Origin: Meandrina meandrites
Lineage: Eukaryota; Cnidaria; Anthozoa; Scleractinia; Meandrinidae
DNA length: 64,000 nt
Assembly: GCA_963693305.1 (NCBI GenBank)
Contig: OY855905.1
Location: 33,744,750-33,808,749 of the forward strand
Reading direction: 5' to 3'
The translations under genes and the position numbers were made by a program. The notes beneath the pieces are model-generated. The model worked only from the letters and a program-made list of their open reading frames with translations. It was not told the DNA's origin and did no database searches. Within the stretch, counting starts at the first letter, position 1; each line of letters begins with the position of its first letter. Below are positions 33,887 to 46,200 of this stretch, piece after piece.

Positions 33887-36183
33887 GCTTTCTAATCAAC
33901 AGAAGCCTGTCGTACTATATAATTGAATATAAGTTCTATTTTATTAGGCGGTTATATTGATTAGCAGTGCAACAAACTTTCTCAATTTGAGCCAACCAGT
34001 TTTAGTGCAACACACTGTTCGACTTGAATTTAAGTTGAAATTCTTCGGTTCTCAGTGGATTGGTTTTCATGGTCTAACTGGCCGCGATTACACAGCAGTC
34101 GCACTTTTAAAAGAGTTGCATTCCGCGTTTGTTTAGATCAATTATATATGTCCCTGTTATACTGTTCTCACTGCACCGTTAGCTATCCATTGGTTTATCC
34201 AATTGTTAATAAAAACAGCTTTTAGGACATGAAACGAAAGCACTCAGCCCTGAGTTGGCCTGTTACCAATCCAGTATAGACATATACAGTACGTGCGTCA
34301 TCCGAGGGACCTACGCATTATATATGTCTAGTATTAAAGAAAACAAGAAAGTATTTTTAGTATGATATATTCGAAAAGCTCGAAAACTAAACTATATAAC
34401 AGGAAACCCAATAATAATGGTTTCTCATCGAAGAACAATACTACACAGATTACTTGAACGATGGCGTAACGGTTGCGTGTTTTTCCTCGTGCCGTTTCAG
34501 TTGAAAAGAGGTACACAAATGACGGAACATGGCGCCGAAATCCGGTGTTTGAGGATCGTAAGATGGTGGGTAAACTGCCTCGGGGAATGCTGAAGCGGAA
34601 TATTGAATATTTCAATATACCGTTGACCAGGAACACAAATGAGTTCCAAAGAAGCAGATTTCATCAGCGCAATTTGACCACACCACCAACAAACCTGGTA
34701 TAGTTAATCTTAATTAAAACTTGAAGTGAGAGTCAGTGAAAGAAAACACTTAAAATAAGCTCCAATAACTTGTGGGTTGATAGTTGTGGTTTTCCTAAAT
34801 TATTATTATTTTTCTTTTTTGGTGTATATATATATGGGCTGGGTTAAACTACATGAAGGGGCAATGCATATGAGTCGGTTACAACCAAGTGGTGAAGCGA
34901 TTATAATAACATTGCCCACACTCTCTTGTGGACGTTCTTCATTTTATTTAATTCTCGCTTTTTATTTTGCAAAAAGTCGTTAAAAAGAAGAAAATCCCAG
35001 TAGAAACTGTCGGCACAATTGTTACGTTTTCAAATCGCAGTCCAATATGGTCGATAATTTGAATGCGTTGTTTTTAATTTAAACTACCCCCAGAACATTC
35101 TACATTTACATGATATAACAACGATCAAGTCACTGATGAGCAAAATGTGATCACGTATAAGAAAATATACCAGATGGACGCTTGGATATCTATTGTTCCC
35201 TACTCTATTAATGCAGTAAGACTCGAATGTAGTTCGTCATTTGTTGTAGCTCATATCGAGTCAATCATTAATTTCATATTTTACAACTTTTTAGCTTCTG
35301 AGCTTATTAAATGTAATTTCCATTTTCTCAGTGTTATTGCATTTTTTCTTCCGGGGATTTCTTTTGCTACCGGCCGTCGATCACTCGAAAAGCTGCACAA
35401 ATTGCCATATTGCGGAAACATCCTTGCCGCGAACGTCGGAAATCATTTCATTTTCGCCGGTCTTTTTTATGTGAAAGTGAAATGTTTTCTCCTTGCCAAA
35501 GTTTTCATTACGGAATTAATTTACTGTTTCGATCGAACTAAAAGAAACAGATCATGAGAACAGATACAGATACAACCACAAGCTGTCAACGCCGATGTGA
35601 TGGTTTAATCTCTATAATAATTCCCATATCAGACGGGAAGTCATAGTTTTCTATATTACGATCAATACAGGAATATTAGGCGTAGGAACAAATAAATACA
35701 ACAAAACACTTGTAAACTACCTAAGCACTCTTGTAGCTTTATAAATAGCTCGATGTGTTTTTCAGTTATTTTTTTGGAGCAAAACGCCTCCCCTTATTAT
35801 TATTATCGTAAAATCGCGCCCCAAAATAATGTTAAGTCGTACACAAACTTGCAAAAGCGCATTTTTTGTCGTTACGTAAAATCCCGCTTGATTCCTGCAG
35901 CTCAATCGAGCGCGAAACGACTTTTTCTAACAGGCGAACTGCACGCGAGCGAATGTGTACATTAACATATGAATCAAGTGCTTTGATCAGAATAGAGTAT
36001 TAGCGATGTCGCACAATGAAGCCTTAAGTGAATATCCGACCCTAGGTGACGGGTTCTTTTAATCACCTGATTGATGACTCGATACTGGAGGTGCAAAACA
36101 GGTTCACAATAAACTATGCGTGATTCGGCAATTTTTTCAGTGAGATGTGATCGCATTGTGGAAAACGATATCCTTTAACAGAA
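33887..36183. other. Intergenic interval upstream of the GPCR
   Basis: No gene is firmly seen. A possible plus-strand exon at about 34500-34703 follows a TTTCAG acceptor and stays open for ~66 polar codons (KRYTNDGTWRRNPVFEDRK), but no partner exon was found. ATATATGTC occurs near both 34146 and 34322. The end of this interval should hold the 5' exon and promoter of the receptor. Confidence 0.4.
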
Positions 36184-37152
36184 ATGTGGTACTGGATTTT
36201 AGCCTGGTTCCTCACCGTTGTAACTATAGTTGGAAATGGACTTGTGATCTACTTGATCATAACGATTCGACGATTACACACCATAGCCAACTGGTCGGTA
36301 CTCTCTCTCGCCGTTGCGGACCTGTTCGTTGGATTGACATTCTTCCCTCTTCTCTTCGCCTTGAACATAGACAACTTGTATGACCCTCCCGCTAGCAAGC
36401 CACCGTTTTTCCTGATCTCTCGCACCTTTCTCTACTTCTCAGCCACAAACCTTTTTGTGATGATCGTGGACCGCTACGTTGCCATTGTCCATCCACTGAG
36501 GTACCTATCGTTTATGACTACAAGGGTGATAAAATTTGCCGTCGCCTTGGCGTGGATTTCACCAATACTATTGTTCTCCATACCTTATTCTCTAAAAGTG
36601 AAAAGCCGACACCTCCTGGTTTTCAGGGTCTGCGTTTTTCAAGTTCTACCTGTGCTTGTATTTCTTTTTGTCGCGGGTCAAATATTCAGTATAATGCGGA
36701 GGATTTCGAAGAGGACATCAAAGATTTTCGCTCAACTTCGTTTCAACCACGCACCGAAGACCTCTTCCACTGACAACGGCTCGAGCCTTGAAAGCAGAGC
36801 AGCCGCCAAAATGACAGTGGCAATTGTGTTCTTTTTCATCGTTTGTTACATCTTTGAGAACTATAAATGTTTCTGCACAGTGTTCGGTATGTGCCGGCCT
36901 ACTGCAGCTCTTGAACAAGTCACTGATCTTCTCTTTGTTATTAATTCGGCCGCAAATCCTGTAGCGTACGCATTCCTGAAGAGAGATGTGAAAACTGTTT
37001 TACGAAGTATGCTAGCGCGTCGAAAAATAAACGTCCAAAGCGGAACAGAAACTTCCAGCACTGAGCCAAGGAAAGAAGAGGAGCTAGCTGGGAGTGCTAC
37101 GATTATAAATGTTTCTATGAACTCTATGAACGCTGTGAACACAACTTCGTAA
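36184..37152 (+). CDS. Rhodopsin-like (class A) G-protein-coupled receptor, 322 aa
   Basis: Seven membrane segments are evident. Family marks are the TM1 Asn (VGNGLV), LAVAD in TM2, DRYVAI at the end of TM3, Trp in TM4 (ALAWISP), a Pro in TM5 (QVLPVLVF) and NPVAY in TM7, followed by a Lys/Arg-rich helix 8 and a Ser/Thr tail. Oddities are a very short N-terminus without glycosylation sites, no evident TM3 cysteine for the usual disulfide, and no CWXP motif in TM6 (AIVFFFIVCYIFENY). Such receptors belong to the large cnidarian class A expansions related to amine, adenosine and melanocortin receptors; the ligand is unknown. The whole CDS is one exon; TTTAACAG two bases before the ATG looks like an acceptor, so a 5' noncoding exon is likely. 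Confidence 0.9.
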   Translation: MWYWILAWFLTVVTIVGNGLVIYLIITIRRLHTIANWSVLSLAVADLFVGLTFFPLLFALNIDNLYDPPASKPPFFLISRTFLYFSATNLFVMIVDRYVAIVHPLRYLSFMTTRVIKFAVALAWISPILLFSIPYSLKVKSRHLLVFRVCVFQVLPVLVFLFVAGQIFSIMRRISKRTSKIFAQLRFNHAPKTSSTDNGSSLESRAAAKMTVAIVFFFIVCYIFENYKCFCTVFGMCRPTAALEQVTDLLFVINSAANPVAYAFLKRDVKTVLRSMLARRKINVQSGTETSSTEPRKEEELAGSATIINVSMNSMNAVNTTS

Positions 37153-40100
37153 GAGGCTTGAAATGTTGCATTTAGAGGCCGGCTGCTACTGACATATCTA
37201 CTCGACAATATATAATATTCTGTTATTACCATTTAAATAAGTTTTACATAAGAAAGTACTTTAAAAAAAATATAATTCGATAAGGAAATTGAAAAAAAAT
37301 ATGAGTGCTTCAATTCATTCCACAATCCTGGCTACGGAAGTCAAGAAACAATGCATGCATGACTGAAGTTTTAAATTAAGGGGCCTCAAAAACTCGCTGA
37401 TTCATGTTCATTTGTCTTCAAGAACTTACGCTCACAGTAAAATTGAGTTTAAATGCGTTTAGCATTAAATTTCGTTCTAATCATAGTGCTCCTAGAAATC
37501 AAAGCAAAAAAATTGTCTCTTAATCCAATCCAATTTCTTACTGACCAAAACTCATGACCTTTTGTACGCTTTTCACAGAGCGAATTTTCCTTAGACTTTT
37601 TTTTTATCGATTTACAATAATATTATTTGTGGTTGTGATTGCACTGTGAAAACTACTCTTTCTTCCCGTGTCAATAAAACATTATTTTGAAGAATTCGTG
37701 ACAGTGGCTACTCACAGAAGTTATTTTATTTTATATTTTTTATATCGGACTGACAGTGATAAATATCATGACGTCCCCTTTAGTTTTTCGACCACTATTT
37801 CAAACCAGCGTTCCAACTTTGCTTTGAATACCTTTCTTGACTTTCTTGACGCACTACTTAAGTCGGTCGAGAAATTCATCCATATGCTGAGTTTTCAGTT
37901 TAAACCTGTTTTCACGAGACGAAACTGGCTGACAAACGCAAGAATTTTAACGACCTCCCAAGAGTGTTTTTGGGAACAAGGGAACAGGGTCATTTATTCA
38001 GTCCTTTGAATAAGTGGTATTTTGGAATTTTTTAATGGAACAAAGGCTATCTTTACTATATAAGAGGAACGTTTCGTGAAACCTTATAAGGGAATGATTG
38101 ATGAATTGTTAATGGGGAACACACTGTACGAACTACTGATACTCCTGGGTTCAAACCATTTACTATGAAACGAGAAAATGTAACCTTTTTAAGGGATCGG
38201 AAGGCCCTCCTTTAGCGTAATCGTTTCTCGATGTTTTGGGGACTCCTAACGATCTGATTTGGTTCGTAGAAACAGGCCTTGAACTCTTTCGATTCCACGC
38301 AAACCTTTATAAAATCAAGCCGAACATGTTACCAACTAATTCAATGTCATTTCCAAAGCCTGCGCTTCTAAAAGAACCGTTGTTTTGATTGCTGCCTCCC
38401 CTCTAGGATGAGATCAGTTGAAAGTGAGCGATTACTGGTAAAGTGGATGGGCAGGAAGACGGGACAATATAAACAATAAAATAACAAGTTTCACATAACA
38501 CAGCACAAGTATAAAAGAGTCATTCCAATTTGACTGATATGCAATTTATTTATGACTGTGATGTCCTACACACGGGCCGCCTGATGCGATAACATGTGCA
38601 CAGATGGTCACCGATCGCCCAAACTTTCATTGACACCATTACATGACTAACCTGTATATGAAATCGCCAAAATAGCAATTTGGCCTAGTGAAGTCACAAG
38701 TAAAATAAGATTGGGAATGCAAAATGTGTGCTTTACCTTGCTTTAATTATTTATTGTTAAATTGGGAGCATTTGATCTGAAATTGTAAAATCCTTCAGGG
38801 CTAATGATTTTTACTTGAAAGCTTGGGTTGCCTGTGAACACCGTACACTATTTAACTAAACTAGCCACACTGTCGTAACAGAGCAGGTACCTCCGGCACA
38901 TATAATTCTGAGCAACAGCACTTGTTGGTCTTATACTGACGCTTTTGCATTACTAGGAAACGAATCATGTCCTTCTCAAATGTGACAGCTCTCAGCATCA
39001 CCTCTGATTACCTGCACACATTTTCTGGGATACTTTTTTTCTAAACAAAGAAATACCTTTGAAAATGCAGCAGGTGCTCTTTCAAAGAAGTGACAAAATA
39101 AGTGCTTGGTCTGCCCTGTATAAACAACGTGGCTTGTACTAAAATGCGACTAATACTATCTACATACACAGAAAGCTAAAATGCGACAAATTGCTAGGCC
39201 AGTTCTTGGCCGTTTGGTATTTAACTTCAGTTTCTAGTCAGCCATTTTCGTCCCAAGATTGAAATGGTTCTTTTTATCTGAATTTCCATGCATTTCCTTT
39301 TTCAATTCAGTTCTGCCGTTTCTGATGGTACATCAACACAATGTGCCCTAGTTGATGGGGTTCCTTATTCTCTTAACCTATCTGCTTGTCATTGGAATGA
39401 TAATGTTAAGAGAATTAAAATGTCGATCACTCTTGGAAATGAAAAGGTTAACAAAGCGACATAATTCGTGAATATAAACAATAATATTACTATATTCTCA
39501 TAAATTTAATATTAAATTATTAACATTAAATTTCTTATTATTTAAAATATAACAACGTGTTTGGGCAGTTTCTTACCCTTCCCCAATTCCCAAAATGAAA
39601 AAGCCTAACTTGAATTATATTTGTATTTTGCAGCTTTACTCCGAAAGTCATTTCAAAATTCTAAGGATGCCTCTCTCTCTTACCTAATCAAAAACGGTTT
39701 AGCGATCTCACATGACACAACTAATGAAAACCGTAGCCAATTATTGAAAATCTTATTAAGAAAATTGCTAGAAGTAAAATAAATATCACCTTACTAATGA
39801 AGAATTCTGCTAAACCAAAATGAGACATTCGGGGTAAAACGGAAGTGACGTGACCACCGATTTAAAACGAGGCTGGTTAAATTTTATCAGCCAATCGGCG
39901 CTACAAGCAATTGGAAATTCTTCACCTGCAAGCAATACTTGAGTCTATATAAATTTACAATATTTAACATTCCTTTGATTCAGGTGCTCTGCCGTGGAAA
40001 ACAAACCATTGATTATATTTAATCCTTTAGCAATGATAGGTGGTTTAAAACAAAGGAAATACAACTAATATTTTCTTGGCTTAGTTAACAATGTTCCGCA

Positions 40101-40284
40101 TAAAGGCAGCCTTGACTCGCAAAATTAAAATTCTACTTTTTTTAAAATTGCAACTGTCTGAACTCCCAAGGAACATTTTCCAGTTCTTTGACATCCATGC
40201 CTAAACCATAATTCCATACGTTCCAAACAAATCACCTCCCAATGCAGACTTATTCAGTATTCTTTAAAGAATTCAGTTATAAAT
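37153..40284. other. Intergenic interval between convergent GPCR and CaMKII genes
   Basis: The two genes converge here, so both 3' UTRs lie in this interval. The sequence is AT-rich, with an AT-dense block at 39475-39555. Frames such as 37668-38009 have no recognisable motifs. No repeats were noticed. Confidence 0.5.
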
Positions 40285-43200
40285 CTAATGTCCTTTTGAT
40301 GAAGAGGACCTGTGTACGTGTACATTTACCCAGTTCCCGTTCCTCAACTGCCAAACTCTGGTCTCTTCTGATTGGTCCGTTACAGGCTCTCCGTTGCTAC
40401 CAATACGCTGCGTCAAGCGCACGTAGGAAATGCACGCGGCGTCCGCGCTCAGAATGTGCACGTGCGGCGACAGAATCGTGGTGTTCGTGGGCGCGTTCCG
40501 TTGACGTAACACATTATCGAAGTAAAACTTGTGGAACTCCACGCCTTCGACGAGATTTCCGTTCGCTTCTGGTTCAAACGCCGTCACGTGAGAATCGACG
40601 AGCTTGCTGTACGTGTCGAAGTCTAGCGTGGTTATGCTGGTTATCAATTTCTGCGTTAATCGGATTATTTCTTGTTCTTTCTGCGGTTTCCACTGCGGCT
40701 GCGCGCTCGCTTGGGTGGCGGCATCTGTTTCTTCAGGGTGAGTCGCCATTACATCTTCGTCAGAGCCCTTCTTCTTTCTCGAGCCGCTAAAATTGTGCGT
40801 CGCTAACAGCGTCGTCAAAATGGCTCCCTTGAGTTTTCGTCTGGCGTTGAACTTCCTCAGACCATCAAGCGTAGTTTGACGGTGAACTTTCGACGCAATT
40901 CGCTCGCGATTCTGGAAACGAAATCAAGAGAGAAATATTACAAACCCGAACGTTTAAACAGCGAGTTCAACTGTAGTCAAAAGTGAACTACATCAAAATG
41001 CAATTAAAGCGTATTTCTGAGGGCTATTGAAATGAAAAAAACCTGAATTAAATGCTCAGGTTCCCGTCTGCGACGCAAATAAACGCAGCGATTAACTAGA
41101 ATAATTTTGACGCCAGCCTGATGGAAAACAAGCCGAAAAAATCAATCAGTTCTTTATAGGGCGAGTTTGCTTTCCAAGGCAGGTGCTCAAACAATACAAG
41201 ACACTTAGTCAATCTCTCCACCACGATGCACTTGTCACAATTAACAACAAAACTTGAAAAGGAACCACAAACTAGCAAAAATACTTTCCGTCGATTCAGA
41301 ATCCATTTTATGGTCTTTTTAATGACAGAGCGCGGTGTCCAGAAAAGGAAAATAAAAGATCTGGTAATAGTGAAGGTCTTTTGGTGGCTGCACTCGGCTT
41401 TTGCAATTAGTAAAACCTTGAATTTCAAAAGAAAATGTTCCGGACAGTATGCAAATAGGTTGAACTTAATACTGTATAATTAGAATGCGAAAATGCTTCA
41501 AATTCGACGGACACAATGCAATATAAGCAAAGCACTTGTCTTGAACTATCCCTCATTGTAATTTTCGGTATTTTTAAAGTCGGCGAGCTATCCCACAGCC
41601 GGTATAATATTCTAGTTTACACGACTGAGGTTTTACTTCGTCATATTGTGCACGATAAAGAGAAAAGGATTCACTTGATGAAAAACTACGAAAGATAAAA
41701 TCGAATCCGCCGATATCGGCTTGCTTGAAATGAGAAATGCATCAAAGCGGTTTTGAAGAATTTAAAAACTTGATGCTATTGTTCTTAACAGGAAAAAAAG
41801 ACATATTCAAAGTTCGAATATCGAAGAAAAAATAAATAAAATGAAACGCGTTATCAGTCAAAAATCGTTGACTTTTGCGTCTATTTGCGCTCAAAAGCCC
41901 TAAAAAGTTGTTTAGATAGTCAAAAGAGAGCAAAAAGCACTTGCGGCAAATGTATCAGCTGTAAAGTCATGACATAAATCAGGATATAACATGCAAACAG
42001 CCCACGCAAAAAAAAAAACAGCCAACTAATCTTCAAGACACAGACTGACGCAGGTTGATATGCAGCAAACCCTGACATTCGTAATAGCCATCGAAGTTAT
42101 AATGACGTTTGACTCTTGTTCCGGAAAAATTGTCGACAACCATAGAATTTAACTCATAAAAATAATAGATGCCGCATTGCCGCAGTCTATCGGCGTTTAA
42201 ACCTCTTGCAACTGGAGTAATTGAGCAATATAAAAAGCTTGAAAATCATGAGTCTTCGGCCCGTAATTTACAAAACTCTTCTCATTCCAAACGTTTTGGT
42301 AAAACCATAAATACGTGGTACTTTGCTTAAAGATGTCTCCTTTGACAACTTGATTGCTTAGCACCAAGTTTAATTTTAGTCAATAAAGACAAAACAAATA
42401 AACCGAAAAAAAACCCAGTTCCTGCAGCATGATAACTGAAAACACTGACCACGTCCGATAGAATCGAACGAACCCATTGCCATCAACTGATTGGACAACA
42501 TAGATCGGAAACATTATCCAATTAGCCAATCATATTCAAGACGTGTAGATTTGACAAGCAAGGCTCGCTCTGCGTTCTCGTTCAGTGTTTGGAGTGAGAT
42601 TGCCAACAAGAAATTAACTTCAAACAGCGAAGGTGTAATTCTATGATTAACAAGTATATTCAATCAATGTCGGCCATATTTTGAGAGTGATTCTGAGAGA
42701 TTTGAATGAGTATAATAAACCTGGGAGAAAAGACAGTGAGAACAAGAGGGCAAGGACAAGCCTACGAATCAAATTTTCTACAGTACAAAAGAAGAGGTAA
42801 GTTTAACGTAGAAATTTGAGTTTCAGTCAGTGACTCAAGAGCTAATCAAACTGAATTGTACGCATTTACATGAATTTGCATTTCTACACGAGAATGCTGC
42901 AGTTTACAGTTAACAAGAGCACTTCAACTTGAAAGATGGACTCGTAACCTTCCTTTTGGCACTGGTCCAGATCAATTAAACAAAACTATGATGTAACAAC
43001 GTGAAAGACAGATATTAAGACATATAACATACCAAAATCCATGAATGTTTGATAGCTTCCGAAGCCGTGATCCTCTTACTTTGATCAACTGTAAGCATTT
43101 TCTTGATTAGATCTTTTGCCTCCTCTGTCACGCTATCCCATTCTGGTGATGGAAACTGTAATGAAAACATGAGAATGTAACATTTAGATGATAATGATTT

Positions 43201-46200
43201 TAGTGAGTAACACAGGCATACTCGGAAAAAAATTCCAAGTATACCTGTGTCACAGACTGAAAAATCACCATTATCGTGTATTTACTAGGCTAAAGCACGC
43301 CATCACATTCTATTATTCAGTTATTATTGTTGTGCATATGCAGTATGCGGGGTGTTTCCCACATGAATGTAGTTTAATGGCCTGCAGAGATCTCATGAGT
43401 CTCCTGTATCTCAGTGGTAGAGCATCTGAACTAGATACTGGCAGTTCAAAGCTTCAACTCCTGTTGGGAGAACTCAGTAATTTCTTTTTGAGTATGTCTG
43501 TGTCACTGTCTGAAAAATTGTCATTATCATGATAATAAAACCTGAGCAAAGATAAGCTCACTTCAGGAAAGCTGGAGACAGATACAACTTATTAGCAATT
43601 AATTCTTATTGTCTTGCACAAGGGCTGTCCTGGGAGAATTTTACCTGAGGTCTTTCTAAGGATATCAGGCAACAAGGATATGGCAACAAGGGCAACAACA
43701 AATTTGCAAGAAAATAACAGGCAATCCCGAACAGGCAAGATAGGCCCATCTTGCCCACTCAGGTAGCCAATCACAAAGCAGGGTTCATCATCTTGCCCAC
43801 TTGTGGGGCTAGCCATACAATAAGATGTAGCGGTACTTATTAAACAATACTCCCATTCAATCCTGGGAATAAGTGAGCTAGGGAGAGTTAAAAAGAAGGT
43901 TACTATATGGCTCTTTTTGTTTGCTGTGCTGTTGCCCGTGTTTTGCCAACCAGCCAGGCATTAACGTTGCTCATAATGCCTGCAGTGGGCATTACAAGGA
44001 GAATCCTGCCCTGACTGTTAGCCAATCACAGGATAAGTATTATCTCAACAAGCTGTCGCCATATACGAAAACCAGTTAATGCCAATTAACAGTCCATAAT
44101 GTCAAAGATCCTTTTTGTAAACTAACTACAATTTTGAGACTCCAATAAGCAGTACATACTATAGTTATAGAATATATACCGTAAATTGCCACCTATAAGC
44201 ACCACCCCCCCCCCTCCCCCCCCCCCTCCCCCCACTTATAGGCCCATCTACCTGTAAACAAAAAATACATCTGGTTATAAGCCCACCCGAAACACCTTAC
44301 AAAAATGTAAAAGCCTAGGGCTTATAAGCAGCAGTCTAAGGCAGTCACAACATAAACACTGCCTGAGTGTGTTGGCCCATTCATAGTCAGATAAACTGAG
44401 TTCAGCTCTACTTGAATAAGGGAAAAATATTTTTCAGGGGCATAACTACATGTAGCCTACAGGCCGATAGGCCTGGGCATACAAGCTCACTTGCCACTAA
44501 CTTTGAAATGTACATTTTAATGCATCTTAGCATCATAAATTTCACAACTAACCCTGTCACGATCTGAGATCAAGGCTCACCAAGCAAATTATGAAACTTG
44601 GGAGTAATCTAGGCTAGCCAGGTAACAGGGAGGTGCATAACTACTTGCACTGTTAAAGAAAAGTGTGTTTATTTAGCAATGGTCAAGTAACAATTGTCTT
44701 ATTCTCTGTTATGAATTGTTAGAATTTAGGTGGATCTTTATCTGAAACATTCCCTTGCGACGCATACTCCCAGACCCCTAGAAGTGGCCCTAAATGGTTG
44801 GTTGGTGAGGTCTACAACTTTCCAAAAAGCTGGCTCCACCCCTGTTTTGAAAAAAAAGGTTGCAAAGATGCGAGTTCATTTTGTTCAATTTAATTACTGC
44901 TTTAATTTCCTTTCTTTCCATTTCCATTAATTGTGAAAACTTTTGTAACATTATATTTGGTTTAATTAAATATTAAGGTATACAACAGAGTTTAAAAAGA
45001 AAATGACTTCACCTGCAGTTGTGCTTATTTATCTATCTCTCAAATTTAACTTCAAATAATATAGAATCTTCATTGAAGTGTTTCCAAGAAATTACAGAAC
45101 TAACAACATCAGTTCAAACAAGTTATCCACCTTACGTTTTCGGAAATAACGCATTTTCTTTGAAGTACTATCTTTGCAGAATTCAACATTCATAGTCAAG
45201 CGGGGCCCCCTCCTTAGCTGAATGTCTGGATCCGCCACTGAAGACTTACATGTAACCCTCATTAAACAAAGTCAATTATTATTATTGTTGTTGGAATATA
45301 ATGTAAGGTTGTCATCTCGAATTATTCTGGGGCGCCTTCTTGGTGTCTTGATTTCTTTTGCAAGGCTAAGAAAGTCTCGCACTTGCAGAAAAGATATCAG
45401 TCTCATCATCTTGCAAAGTTTCAAATTTACCCTTGGACATGTAAATGCATCAGACTCAAGTGGAACAAGAAACTCCTCAGATTTGGCTGGTTTTATCATG
45501 AAATCAATGACTTTTAATTGCAGGTTTTTATAATCTGGGAGCAGGCTCTCTGGGCAAAAAAATATGAAGAGAGAAAGGCGAGAGGCTCCTTCCCTCTCGC
45601 CTTTATCTCTTCAATTTTTCGCTCGAAAAGCCTGCTTGCAGGCTGAGGTTTTTACAATGTAATTAAAAATTCCATGATATGTTCCCAAAATAATTGTTGC
45701 AATAAAAATCAACTAGCAACATACTAATATTAAATATCCCATGCACGACGTTTAGAACAATTTTTTTAACTCGTTATAATATAGCTCTCACAGTTGCACA
45801 TTGAATCTTACAACACTTTGTCAGAGTATAAAGCATTGTAGGGGTAGAGAAGTGATGTTATTCTTACAGCAACAAAACCACTCCAGCTTTCATAAACTTG
45901 CTGCTTCAAGTTTTTTTTTTTGTTAATTAAAACATATTCTCAAGTTATTCGTAGCAACAAATCTGATCTGAAAAAATGTTATGATCAACATAAGTTAAAT
46001 TAATACATACATGTGTACCAAATATTCTGTTAGCTATAAATTTTGATATCAGTAATTCACATGAAGGAAATAAATTTTCAAGAAGGCTTTAATTATGCTA
46101 CCTTAATTCAAAGTTTAATCACATCGCCGATATGAATAATAACTTTGGGCTACAATGACGTGTTACTCATAAGCCCCTTAATGCCCTGACATCATTGGTG

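Noticed and set aside
37668..38009. 113-codon plus-strand frame after the GPCR
   Set aside because: AT-rich, no recognisable motif, no splice or promoter support.
43399..43470. tRNA gene
   Set aside because: Boxes A and B are present, but the cloverleaf does not close and a SINE body follows.
45175..45240. End of a DNA transposon (GGATCCGCCACTG)
   Set aside because: It looks like a known type of transposon edge, but no matching opposite end was found in the window.
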